A stretch of 64,000 nucleotides of DNA from Rhynchopus euleeides (Eukaryota; Euglenozoa; Diplonemea; Diplonemida; Diplonemidae): the NCBI GenBank assembly GCA_963210315.1, contig OY723254.1:588379-652378 (forward strand). The letters are read 5' to 3'. The position numbers and the translations under genes are program-made. Under the pieces are notes generated by a model. That model searched no databases, was not told the DNA's origin, and saw nothing but the letters and a program-made list of their open reading frames with translations. This document shows, piece after piece, positions 9,541 through 20,152 of this stretch. Positions within the stretch are counted from its first letter, which is position 1; each line of letters starts with the position of its first letter.

Positions 9541-10924
9541 ACATTTCCTTGTGGAAAAAGTGCCCGAAAAAAAAATTCGAAAATGTCCCCCTTACAGAAT
9601 TAGCCTTTTTTCAAAAAATCGGAAAATTTCGGACCGCAATTTGTACCCAAGAAAGTGCCGAATTTTCGGACTCGGTCCGATTTGAACGATTTCCGTGCCT
9701 CTTGCAACCCCCATGAGGGGGGGCTGCTGTTTCGGGTTCTTCCGGTGGTACATGCTGGGGTGTCAGGACAGGGAATCCTGCTCGCTGTACCCGGTGATCC
9801 CTGACGCAGCCAGGAAGTGGAGAGCCTTGGAACCCTGGTTGAGGCCTGTAACACCCGGCCTTCCTGCCACTTGTGGCATTGTGGAGTGGAGGTGGTTATG
9901 GAGAAGGTTCTCTCTCCGTCCGGTCGAGCACAACCGTCCTCTCCAGCCAGGGGTCATCTACTTTCCAAACAAGGGCCAGGAACATGCTCAAACAAACCAA
10001 TTGATCAGAAAATCTGGCTTGCCGTGGAATCATTGAGCATTGGGGAGTGGTTTGCCCCCTTGCTGCGTATGACATGTCCATTTTTGACGATTTTTGGGCA
10101 GAATTTGGTGCGTGGGACCTTTCGATTTTCATGATTTTTTCGGAATTTCGTGGGGACCGGTACCCCATTTGAGGGCCAAAAATCTCATTTCCGAGGCCTG
10201 TGAATGGTCGCAGTGGCCTCAGATGTCCAAAAACGTTCAATTGACCTCTCCTCGAAAAAAAAATCGAAAGGTCCCCCCTACTGGCACCCCGGATTAGGAC
10301 ATGTCTCTGGGGGTGTCCGGGGGGCATTTTTGGCCCATTTTTGGCTGGGGAAAATGGGCCATTTTTCACGATTTTTTCGGTTTTTTGTCCGGACCGGCAC
10401 CGCATTTGAGGGGCAAAAATCTGATTTCCGAGGCCCGGGAATGGTCGCAGTGGCTTCATTTGGCCAAAAACGTTCAATTTACCCTTCCCCAAAAAAAAAT
10501 TCGAAAGGGTCCCCCTACAAGTGGACCGAGTACAATACGCTCTCTGTGGCTGGTGTGGGGGACAAAGGCAGTGCCTGTGCCGCAGGCAGGGAGGTACATA
10601 TACAAGCCAGAACACATCGAAGACCTGGCTCATGCCACCTACATAGCGCCTGACACCCACCGGATGACGTGGTTGGCAAGCAACATGCATTGCAACCCTC
10701 AGATGTGGTGTGTTGGGGCATTTTCTTTTCCAACCTCCCACACAGTGGCACTGTACGGTACCAAACGGTGGCACAAAATTTAGGTACCCCAATTCGGGCA
10801 CCTGAGGTGCCCGGAATGGTGGAAAAGTGGGGTTCGATGGGTTTCCGGACCGATCTGGGGGGGTTTGGAGGGTTTACGGGGGCTTTGGGGCCTCTGCGCC
10901 GGTTTTTTGAAAAATCGTGTTTGC
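9541..10924. repeat. Degenerate repeat region with about 240-bp direct repeats
   Basis: A module containing GATTTTTTCGG, GACCGG(T/C)ACC(C/G)CATTTGAG, TTTCCGAGGCC, GAATGGTCGCAGTGGC and CAAAAACGTTCAATT occurs at about 10128-10290 and again at about 10367-10520, roughly 240 bases apart and about 80% alike. A third, shorter relative of its A-rich end lies at 9560-9600. The remainder (10530-10924) is non-coding. It is probably decayed transposon DNA. Confidence 0.75.
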
Positions 10925-11486
10925 ACGGTGGGATCTTGTAAATTTTACATGTATAACTACAAGTATAATACATGTATTTTACATGTATAATACTTGCATG
11001 TCAACTATTATGCATGTATAATACATGTATATGCCTGAAATATACATGTAAAATACATGTATATCAAGTAAAAATACATGTATAATACTTGCATGTCAAC
11101 TATTATACATGTATTTTTACTTGATATACATGTATTTTACATGTATATTTCAGGCATTTACATGTATTTTACATGTATAATACTTGTCATGCAAGTATTA
11201 TACATGTATAATACTTGCATGACAAGTAAAATACTTGCATGCAAGTAAAATACATGTATTTTACTTGCATGCAAGTATTTTACTTGTCATGCAAGTATTA
11301 TACATGTATTTTACTTGTCATGCAAGTATTTTACATGTATAATACTTGCATGACAAGTATTATACATGTAAAATACATGTAAATGCCTGAAATATACATG
11401 TAAAATACATGTATATCAAGTAAAAATACAAGTATAATAGTTGACATGCAAGTATTATACTTGTATTTTTACTTGATATACATGTA

Positions 11487-12290
11487 CCGTAAACGGAAAA
11501 AGGGTGGACCGTAAAAATGTTCCAAGTTCCCAAAAAAAGGCCAAACGTTCCATCTTTTTTACGGTCCACCATTTATTGGGACTGAATATGGAAAAGACAA
11601 TGCGATTTTCGCCCGCGGGCTGGTGGGTTGCGGGGCGCGGACTGCGGCCTCCACGCCGCAGACACCCACACGTAGGCCTCCCGACCTCCCAGCTTTGGAC
11701 CCTCCCTCCACAACCGCAACCAACACCAGCAAGAGAAGCAAGTCCTCCCTGTGTGTGGAAAGGACACGATCACCACCACTCACCTCGAGACTCACCCACA
11801 CACCTCGAGAAGTGTAGTACCATGCAAGAAGCGTTCCGGTAGAAGTAAAAGTAGAACCTGCTGCGCTAGCCCACATAAGCAGCCACGGTACGGCAGGGAG
11901 CGCAGACAGAAGCTGAGACCACCGGGCTCCCTCCAGATGTAAATTCGTGAATCAGTGCCCGGAAAATCCAGGGAAATCGTACTCCTTTAGTGTAGTACAC
12001 CCTGCAGTAACTGTGGGAGAGCAGTTCCGGACGAGGTGAGCGCACACTCTGTGTTGAGGCCCTGTGGTGTTAATCCTGCAGCTTCAGTCGTGCGATTTCC
12101 TTGGTTCCTTCTCGACTTCGTCGCGAAGGAACTCGTAAAAAAAACCGCCAAGTCCACTATCCCAACCGTAAAATAGGTGGACCGTAAAAATGTTCCAAGT
12201 TCCGGAAAAATCCCATTTGTTCCATCTTTTTTACGGTCCACCTATAGTACGGTTCACCTTTATTACGGTCCACAATATTTCCGTTTACGG
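11487..12290 (-). mobile_element. Internally deleted pogo-like element (804 bp)
   Basis: Flanked by TA, with CCGTAAACGGAAA ends. Its left 330 bases match the right end, and its right half matches the left end, of the 4.6-kb element at 53379-58014, in reverse orientation. The parent sequence from about 55040 to 57690 (the transposase gene) is missing and the junction is seamless. The 1.18-kb nested element of the parent (53557-54736) is also absent. This is a non-autonomous derivative that could be moved by the parent's transposase. Confidence 0.93.
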
Positions 12291-12366
12291 TATTTTACAT
12301 GTATATTTCAGGCATATACATGTATTATACATGTATAATAGTTGACATGCAAGTATTATACATGTA

Positions 12367-12711
12367 CCGTATACGTAAATATTATGGAACGTAAATATTA
12401 TGGAACGGGCCCATTTTTGCCCGGTCCGTTCCATAATATTTACGTTCCAAAATATTTACAGGGCCAGTTGGGGACTCGGTGGTGAGGATGGCTTGGCTCA
12501 GGAATCGCGCGAAAAGTGCACGAGTAGGTCCCGTCAGGGACTCTGTATGCCGTCCGATCACCTGGTCCAAGTCCCCGAGTCGCAGAAAGCCCTGTAAATA
12601 TTATGGAACGAAAAAAATCTGGAACGCCAACCCACCAGCGTTCCAAAATATTTACGTTCCATAATATTTACGTTCCATAATATTTACGTTCCAAAATATT
12701 TACGTATACGG
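12367..12711 (-). mobile_element. TA-flanked small inverted-repeat element, copy 2
   Basis: Same family as 8626-8954 but inverted. The core is essentially identical to copy 1, including the GTTGGGGACTCGGTGGTGAG segment. It is inserted at a TACATGTA word of palindrome element A. Identity with copy 1 suggests recent movement. Confidence 0.92.
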
Positions 12712-12757
12712 TATATACTTGTAGTTATACATGTAAAATTTACAAGATCCCACCGTG

Positions 12758-12962
12758 TGTCACCCCCATTTGACCCCCCCTAGGGGGGGGGGGGGGGTCA
12801 AAATTGGATTTCCCGAATTTCCGGGTCCGGACATGTCCGCCCGGACATCCGGACACCAGAAAATGTCCGCCCGGACATGTCCGCCCTGTCCGGGGCGGAC
12901 ATTTCTGGATGTCCGGATGTCCGCCCGGACATGTCCGGGCGGGAAATTCGGGAAATGTCCGG
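12758..12962. repeat. GGACATGTCCGCCC palindrome cluster
   Basis: The spacer between palindrome elements A and B holds a C/G homopolymer hairpin (12774-12797) and many copies of the palindrome GGACATGTCC with CGGACATCCGG variants. A similar block resumes at 14002-14080 beyond element B. The whole interval could be one older element into which B inserted. Confidence 0.8.
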
Positions 12963-14001
12963 CACGGTGGGATCTTGTAAATTTTACATGTATAACTACA
13001 AGTATATACATGTATTATACATGTATAATACTTGCATGTCAACTATTATACATGTATAATACATGTACCGTATACGTAAATATTATGGAACGTAAATATT
13101 ATGGAACGGGCCCATTTTTGGCCGGTCCGTTCCATAATATTTACGTTCCAAAATATTTACAGGGCCAGTTGGGCCACTCGGTGGTGAGGACGGCTTGCGT
13201 CAGGAATCGCGCGAAAAGTGCACGAGTAGGTCTCGTCAGGGACTCTGTACGCCGTCCGATCACCTGGTCCAAGTCCCCGAGTCGCAGAAAGCCCTGTAAA
13301 TATTATGGAACGAAAAAAATCTGGAACGCCAACCCACCAGCGTTCCATAATATTTACGTTCCATAATATTTACGTTCCATAATATTTACGTTCCAAAATA
13401 TTTACGTATACGGTATATGCCTGAAATATACATGTAAACTACATGTATATCAAGTAAAAATACAAGTATAATACTTGCATGTCAACTATTATACTTGTAT
13501 TTTTACTTGATATACATGTATTTTACATGTATATTTCAGGCATTTACATGTATTTTACATGTATAATACTTGTCATGCAAGTATTATACATGTAAAATAC
13601 TTGCATGACAAGTAAAATACTTGCATGCAAGTAAAATACATGTATTTTACTTGCATGCAAGTATTTTACTTGTCATGCAAGTATTATACATGTATTTTAC
13701 TTGTCATGCAAGTATTTTACATGTATAATACTTGCATGACAAGTATTATACATGTAAAATACATGTAAATGCCTGAAATATACATGTAAAATACATGTAT
13801 ATCAAGTAAAAATACAAGTATGATAGTTGACATGCAAGTATTATACTTGTATTTTTACTTGATATACATGTATTTTACATGTATATTTCAGGCATATACA
13901 TGTATTATACATGTATAATAGTTGACATGCAAGTATTATACATGTATAATACATGTATATACTTGTAGGTATACATATAAAATTTACAAGATCCCACCGT
14001 G
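12963..14001. mobile_element. Palindrome-built element B with one nested insertion
   Basis: Same CACGGTGGGATC inverted ends and ATGTA/TTGCA word composition as element A. After removal of the nested element at 13068-13413, about 690 bases remain, collinear with A. Small substitutions such as ACATGTA to ACAAGTA separate the copies. It is flanked on both sides by the GGACATGTCC cluster. Confidence 0.9.
13068..13413 (-). mobile_element. TA-flanked small inverted-repeat element, copy 3
   Basis: Third copy of the family, in the orientation of copy 2, with a few substitutions in the core compared with copies 1 and 2. It is inserted at a TACATGTA word near the left end of palindrome element B, so it is an independent insertion from copy 2. 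Confidence 0.92.
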
Positions 14002-14160
14002 CGGGGGGGGGGGGGGGGTCAAAATTGGACCCGGACATCCGGACACCCGGATTTCCCGGTCCGGGCATGTCCGCCCTGTCCGCCCTGAAAACGCCTAAGG
14101 GGCCGGGGGAAATCCAGGAAATTCGGGAAATCCAGGAATATGAAGAATCCTCCTAAAGAT
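14002..14160. repeat. Continuation of the GGACATCCGG cluster
   Basis: A 15-G run is followed by CAAAATTGGA, then ACATCCGGACACCCGG palindromes. The same string GGTCAAAATTGGA occurs at 12796-12808, on the other side of element B. Confidence 0.7.
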
Positions 14161-15948
14161 AAATCTGTAATGAAGATCTCTGACAGCGTTCCTTGTGGCT
14201 ATAGGTGGAGGAGGAGGGAGGACTCCCAGTGGAGGGGGGGTGACAGGTAAGTTGAAAGCATAGCTTGAGGCTACAAAAAGAAGATCAATTCTTCTCTTGG
14301 CTTCTCAACGTTGCAAAACAAATGGTGTCGGACGCCAGGGAGCCCAACAGCCGCACTCGGAGAGATACGCGGTGGAAGTTCAAAGACAAATGCTGTTCTC
14401 GACCTTTCAAAAATGTTGTTCAAATCTGCTCAAAAACCAGGAAGTCACTGCATCCAGATGTGCATAGCAGTGTTGCTGATTCCCTGAGGGCTTTTGGCCG
14501 CAGACCGTTTTGTTTGTGCGCTGGTTCGTTACCTGTGCGGGGTACATAGGTGAACTCATGCGATGCCAACAGTCTTCTTTGTTAGAGAACAGGAGCCTGG
14601 TTTACACAAAAAAAGTGGGGCAAAAGATGGCCCCTTTCACAGCAACATCTGCAGAAGCAAACGGGGATGATGGCCATCACAAATGAATGTTTCTGACGGC
14701 ATTCCTTGTGGTTGTTTTAGGCGCAGGGGAGGACTCCCAGAGGGGGTATTGAAATAGAAGTCGAAGGAAGCACAAGGATGATCTCCCTTCACTCGGTATG
14801 CAGGTTGTGTCTGAGATCCAGTGCTAGATTCGGCCTGTGTTGTGGTGTAACTCCCAGAGGGTGAAGGGGTGGGTTGAAAGACATTACATGAGGTTCCAAG
14901 AAGAAAATCAGATCTTCTCTTGGCTTCTCAAGGTTGCAAAACAAGGGAAACGGTGTCACCACAAGGGTGATGGAGCGTGGCACAGCCGCAGGAGAAGTAT
15001 GACTTCCTGCGGCGGCACTTTTCGGAGTTGTCAGGAGCGTCCCTGCAGGATGCCATCGAGGTTGGTGGCGACAAATCGGGGCCTCACCTCTGGCTCACAT
15101 CAGTCTGCCGACCGAGGGAGCGGCTGATGTAAGGTAAGGTAGGGGTGGCCCAGCCAGAGCAACGTGCCCACATCTCAGGGAAGAAGGCGGCTGGAATGGA
15201 GGGGAAGGACATGGCGAAGCCTGTCTACACATTAGTCATAGGCAACAGCAGTTTGGCCTGGCCCACCACCTGGTCGCGCCACTGACTCAGTCATGTGGAT
15301 CGACAGCCAATGACCAGATTCTTTTGCTCATCTGATCATTTGGGGGAGGAGAGAGTGGGGCTGATGAAAAGGAGTTTGCTTTTGAGAATTGTTGGGCCCC
15401 GCATTTCGCAAGCAGGCAGTGAGACAAGGGGAACCAGAACAATGCCCCCCCTCCCACCCAAGGGTTCCATTTGCCACCCCTCCCCATGCTGTTTCTACGG
15501 CAGGGGGCAGGTGGGTGGGTTGGGTGGGGGACAATTCGATACTGTGGATCGTACTTTGATCGTAGCGGGAGGTCGCATTGCACCACGAACCAGACGCACA
15601 CAGAGCTGGCTGATGGCATCCTGGTGGAAGGCAGCAGGGCCCAGAGGCCCGGCTGTCCACAGCACAACCGCCACCCACCCCCCCGTGGCAGAGTCACTGA
15701 GGCAAGGGAACAATGTATATGTGCGAGCCTCCCTTCTGATGCAGGGCGACAGACGCAGCTTGTGCGACGCGACGCGAGGGTAGGAGACCCCTCCAAACCA
15801 ACACCACCACCCAACAAGCTGTCAAAATCATCTCCCAGAGCTGGAGTGATCAACTTTTGCTACTTCCACACAACACGAGGGAATGCGTCCTGGAGGGAGG
15901 TGCGCACGGCTTCATCCAGAGGCAGTGAGGCTGATGCAGGTCTGCCTA
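14161..15948. repeat. Spacer with a divergent 520-bp direct duplication
   Basis: Segments around 14175-14340 and 14690-14955 share TCTGACRGCRTTCCTTGTGG, GGAGGACTCCCAG and TCTTCTCTTGGCTTCTCAA followed by TTGCAAAACAA, in the same order. This indicates an old direct duplication. Part of the second copy (14738-14820) belongs to a leader-like module also found at 24808-24885 and 59553-59626. No protein-coding gene is supported, and the region 15000-15948 shows nothing recognisable. Confidence 0.6.
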
Positions 15949-18393
15949 CTACACCTGCACCCCTTGCAGCAAACTCTGCTGAAGGTTGGGAACTGGCTCT
16001 GTGGCTTGGGTCGCATTCATTCTGGGGCTTGGTTTGAGGCGGTGCCACCAGCTCTGCGTGCGGCGGACCAGCTCACCCTGCACCCATTCAGGCTGGAGGT
16101 CGAAGAGGAAGAACGGCCACGACACGGCAATCAACACGACTGTCATCCACGCGCTGTTGTCATCCACCATCTGGAAGGAGGCATGGACCCACGCCACCCC
16201 CACCACACACAGAACACACACAGCGTTGTACGCACACACCACACGCAGCGCCGCCACCGCATGGGGCACCTCACCAAGCGGCACACCCGACGCAAGCAGC
16301 ATTGCGGAGAGGGGGTGCGACGTGGGGGGCAGGCAGGGCATCCACAGGGGGGGCTCCGCGTCGAACCAAACACTCCTGGCTGCAGGGGGGACGTGGCGCA
16401 CATCCATGCCCCAGGACCGCAGGAGGGCGTCCACGGTGTGCAGGGGCATGGTGCACAGGGTGAAGTAAGTACTGTAACACCCCACCACCGCCTCCTCCAG
16501 GCTGACCCCGAAGCCCAGGTCGCGCCGCGTGCACTGCTGCAGCCGGTACAGCATCCAGGGCTGTGCCTTCTCTGAATAGTAGGCCATCACTGAGGACCGG
16601 CGCATCACACCGGAATGATGAACCAAGGTGGGAAATCTGGGGGTGCACATGATTGTATGCAGCACCAAGCTGGCAGCGGCTGGCCGTGCCTTCCGCAGCA
16701 GCGCAAGCAGCACATCGGAGGAGGCTTCGGGGAGGACTGTGACATACTCGGGTGCGATGAACCAGCCTCCGGAGTTGATGAGGATGTCGGGGTACCGACC
16801 CTGGCTGTGCAGCAGCTCCGCCGTGCGTGCCGCATCGCCTTCGCTCACTGCGACCAGCAGGTCCCTCTGTGCATCCGAGGCAGACGCGGGGTGGGGAGGT
16901 GCCGCCTCGGCACACACCTCCACAACAGACCCGCTCTCGAGGGTGAGGGTGTGCAGCGGCGTGTCTGCAGGGCCACGGAGGCGCGCGCCGCCCGACGACA
17001 GGTGCACGCGCCACATTGTCCCGTCGCCCCTCCTTGCCCCCGATGCAGACAGCACCTCGCGCAGGGCCCGCCGCCGCAGATCCCCCAGGGAGGCGCTCTC
17101 CGCAACGCACACCACCGCGACACCACCCGTGGGGAGGCGCAGCGACACCGGCATCCCGCCCGCCAGGTCCACAGCCCCCCTCCTCCTCCAACTCGTCATC
17201 ACCGCTCTGCCCCCGACATCCCCCCCGTCTGCAGGCCCACACCCCCGCCCCTCCTCCTTCAACTCGTCATCGCTTTCCTCCCCACAGCTCCCGCTCCCCT
17301 CGCTGGAGGCGGCTAACATCTCCAAGGCGTCCGCATCACCCCCTGCAATGTCAGGGGTGATGACCCTCCATGACCGTATCCCTCCAGACAGGAGGGTGAA
17401 CGGAACGAACATGGGTGCGGAAACGCTCACAAACCCCAACATATCGGGGTTGCCGAGGGGGAGCCAGAAGGAGGTGAGCGGGGTGTGCGTGGGGGTGGTT
17501 CCGAAGTACACCGCGGTCAGGACGGCGAAGGAGCCTGGCCCGAAGAGGAGAAAGCCACGCCTCGCGGCAGGGGTGTCGACGGCGGGAATGCCGACGAGGT
17601 ACCACCACACTGGGCACGCGATGCAGTACATCGCAGCGGAGGTGATGGCAAAACCCCACTCCCCTGTGGAGAGGATGCGGTGTGCTGCAGCCACCGGAGG
17701 GAATGCCACGGATATGCGGAGGAAGATCGTCCACAGAGCCTGCAGCTGGAGGAAGGGATACAGAGCCAGAAACCAAAGGCCCGCATCCTCTGCACCCCGA
17801 GCAACAAAGACCTCCCCGATCATGACACTGAGGCTGAAAGAGGTCCGCACAGCGACCCACGTGCCGGGAGACCGGATCGCCACCTCCCACCCTGGCCCCT
17901 CAAGGTCGCCCCTAAGTTCGGGACGGACAGCATATAAGATCATCAGGAACATGCAGCAGGTCGAGGCTAGGGTGGAAGACACTACCCCCAGGACATAGAC
18001 GTACGGGTTGGGAAATGCTTCGAACCAGGTGGATATCAGACAGCACGCAGAGACTGCGGCAGGGAGAGGGAAAATCATCCCACCGACAATGCGCAAGAGG
18101 TTTATCATATCGCGGCGGACGTCGGGGCAGGTGGGATTCACGTGAGTCTCATTGTGTCCGGGCAGCGACAAGGACTTGTCTTCGGCGGTGCCGTTCCTCC
18201 AGGTGCAGCGCAGGGTGTAATTGACGTGCCATGCGGGTGAGGCGCAGCTGGAGAGCCAGTCGCAGATCTCGACAGGCTCCGCATCTGGGTGGTATGCGAT
18301 GTAGTGGGGGGCTCCCGAGTTGAAGCTCACCGTGATGACAACAGGGAGGGCGACAGCCAGGAGGTGGGTGAGTAGAGAAGTGCCCCTCAACAT
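15949..18393 (-). CDS. Multi-pass membrane protein with ubiquitin-like segment
   Basis: 814 residues, no intron needed. An N-terminal signal/anchor (about 7-24) is followed by a cysteine-containing, N-glycosylation-rich loop (NYT, NGT, NET within 30-90). About six further hydrophobic segments lie between 98 and 335. An acidic cytosolic linker (350-385, GEESDDELKEE) leads to a ubiquitin-like stretch at 414-496. A helical, possibly ankyrin-like region follows, starting DAQRDLLVAVSEGDAARTAELL. Two more hydrophobic segments precede the C-terminus (near 715-735 and 745-765). The start is the ATG after an AG-ending pyrimidine tract; 32 further codons are open upstream but look like leader sequence. 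The first half recalls six-span membrane families in general, but no specific family is assigned. Function unknown. Confidence 0.75.
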   Translation of the reverse strand: MLRGTSLLTHLLAVALPVVITVSFNSGAPHYIAYHPDAEPVEICDWLSSCASPAWHVNYTLRCTWRNGTAEDKSLSLPGHNETHVNPTCPDVRRDMINLLRIVGGMIFPLPAAVSACCLISTWFEAFPNPYVYVLGVVSSTLASTCCMFLMILYAVRPELRGDLEGPGWEVAIRSPGTWVAVRTSFSLSVMIGEVFVARGAEDAGLWFLALYPFLQLQALWTIFLRISVAFPPVAAAHRILSTGEWGFAITSAAMYCIACPVWWYLVGIPAVDTPAARRGFLLFGPGSFAVLTAVYFGTTPTHTPLTSFWLPLGNPDMLGFVSVSAPMFVPFTLLSGGIRSWRVITPDIAGGDADALEMLAASSEGSGSCGEESDDELKEEGRGCGPADGGDVGGRAVMTSWRRRGAVDLAGGMPVSLRLPTGGVAVVCVAESASLGDLRRRALREVLSASGARRGDGTMWRVHLSSGGARLRGPADTPLHTLTLESGSVVEVCAEAAPPHPASASDAQRDLLVAVSEGDAARTAELLHSQGRYPDILINSGGWFIAPEYVTVLPEASSDVLLALLRKARPAAASLVLHTIMCTPRFPTLVHHSGVMRRSSVMAYYSEKAQPWMLYRLQQCTRRDLGFGVSLEEAVVGCYSTYFTLCTMPLHTVDALLRSWGMDVRHVPPAARSVWFDAEPPLWMPCLPPTSHPLSAMLLASGVPLGEVPHAVAALRVVCAYNAVCVLCVVGVAWVHASFQMVDDNSAWMTVVLIAVSWPFFLFDLQPEWVQGELVRRTQSWWHRLKPSPRMNATQATEPVPNLQQSLLQGVQV

Positions 18394-19020
18394 GGTGGGT
18401 GCCGGCCTGCGGGCCTGCCTGTCGGGTGGGGAGGGTGTGGGGTGTTGCACTATGTGCTTGAAAACCAGTTTGGAGATACTGCACGTCACCTATCAGGGAG
18501 GAAGCGGTACTTCGTTCGACTCACCGCTAGCCCGCATGCTGGAGTCCGGGACGCAGTCCCTGACAGCCTCTTCGCGGGACTTAGCCAAGAAGAAGGCCTC
18601 TCGCAGCTTTATTCGCCTTTTGTACTTCTGGTATTGTAGTTTGGGTTAGCGAACAGGCATCACGGAGTGTCCCCTAGAGTACACAGCGTAACCGATCCCG
18701 CTGGTAAAACCACGGGTTCGAAGAAGGGGCAAATCGGGCCAATCCAAACATGATTCAACTTTCCCTCGCCACCTCGCTGCGAGATCCGTTCCCTTACACA
18801 ACGAGGAGAAGCAGTCTGGATATACGAGAACAGAATTGCAAACCCACCCCATTAGTTATGTGTCCCCTCATCCTGGTTTATTATCTCTGGACGCTTTCCG
18901 TGAGCACGGTGCGTTTGTCACAAAAATAAGGGCAAAAAGAACCTCCCCATATTTCGTACTTCGTTCGTTGTCAATAACCCCTTTTCGGTTACACCACTGT
19001 GACTGAATCCCTTTTTTTTA
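18394..19020. promoter_or_regulatory. Upstream region with shared CCAGTTTG motif
   Basis: On the minus strand a pyrimidine tract ending ACCCGACAG lies 30-45 bases before the start codon and would suit a 3' splice acceptor. At 18450-18474 is CTATGTG-TTGAAAA-CCAGTTTG, shared with 4717-4742. The rest (18500-19020) is AT-richer and without recognised features. Confidence 0.4.
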
Positions 19021-20152
19021 AACCCTGTGCCTGGAATTTTGACCGAGTTAGATAAATTTTTCAGTGCAATCCTTCAGCACCTCCCCCCTAGATTTTTAGG
19101 TTTTCTTGACCCAATGGTCGAAATCTGCGACATAGTGGAAATCCCGGGGACATGTCGAATTCGAAAATTTGGGGTTAAAAAACCCCAGGGGGGACCCTTT
19201 GGTTTCACCCCCTGTTGGGGGGCCTGGTGGGCGTTCAGGTGTGCTGAGACCCTTCGAGTTCTGACAGAGTGCAGCAATGGTAATCAACCGTCGTGAACGT
19301 ATTTTCGTGCCGGCATGGCTATACATGGGCACCGTGGCATGTCGCCGCATCCGTTCCGATCACAAGTGCCAGAGGCAAATCAGGAGTTCTGGTCCAGTGC
19401 AGGCACCTGCGCTGCAGATACCCAAGGAACTGTTGTGCACAAAAATGCACACGCAAGGACAGCAACTGACTGAGGCAATGCAGCTCGCAGCCTATCGATT
19501 CGATTCGTGGCACCAAGTCTCACGAGCTGGTCATGCGATACCACGTTACTCTGCGTGGCATATTCCGTGAAATGGCTTGGGCAGCAGTGCACAGGGAAAC
19601 TTTTGCTGCACTGCGACAGGACAACCCAAGCACGTGCCGCGTACATACGGAGGTAAAGTTGGATGAGGGAGATCAGTGGCTTCTGGGAGGAAGAGGGCGA
19701 CCGCATCCACGTCGCGGATAACACACTCAGCACACGAGCGGGCGTTGCAAGAAATCCCCCATGTGTAAACAGGGGGAATCGGCCTTTTAGGGGGTCCTGG
19801 TCAGGAATAAAAAATTTCACACATATTTTTCGACTTCCTGAGGCCAAAAACCGGTGTTCCTGGACCCAGATGTGACATCTGGATGACATAATAAAAATCC
19901 AGAGTGCCTTAGAGGCGCGCGGGACGTTTTTTTGGGGATCGTGGCTGGGGACCTCCTATTTTGGGGGATTTCCCGTAGGTGGAAAATGTCGATTTTCCAA
20001 TTTTAAATCACTCTGGGGGCACCTGCGGGGCCATATTTTGCATTTTCAGACAGGGGGCCTATACCCTACAAACCCGATTTTCGGGTTTTTTGACCATTTT
20101 TTGCCTTGTGCGAAAACGTGATATTTTTTGGACAAAATTCCAGGCACAGGGT
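19021..20152. mobile_element. 1.13-kb inverted-repeat element
   Basis: Ends are the inverted repeats AACCCTGTGCCTGGAATTTT and AAAATTCCAGGCACAGGGTT. The interior has AT-rich subterminal parts and no coding frame of note. No clear target duplication is visible. A non-autonomous DNA transposon is the simplest reading. Confidence 0.75.

Larger units (their letters stand above)
10925..12757. mobile_element. Palindrome-built element A (CACGGTGGGATC ends) with two nested insertions
   Basis: Ends are inverted repeats CACGGTGGGATCTTGTAAAT, followed by TTTTACATGTATAACTACAA. The interior is almost entirely 8-bp palindromic words (TACATGTA, TACTTGCA, TTGCATGCAA) and their mixtures, arranged so that long stretches can fold back. 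After removing the nested elements at 11487-12290 and 12367-12711, about 680 bases remain, matching copy B. There is no coding capacity. Confidence 0.9.

Noticed and set aside
18690-18740. tRNA-like GGTTCGAAG box
   Set aside because: A T-loop-like string exists but no A box, acceptor stem or anticodon arm can be drawn around it.
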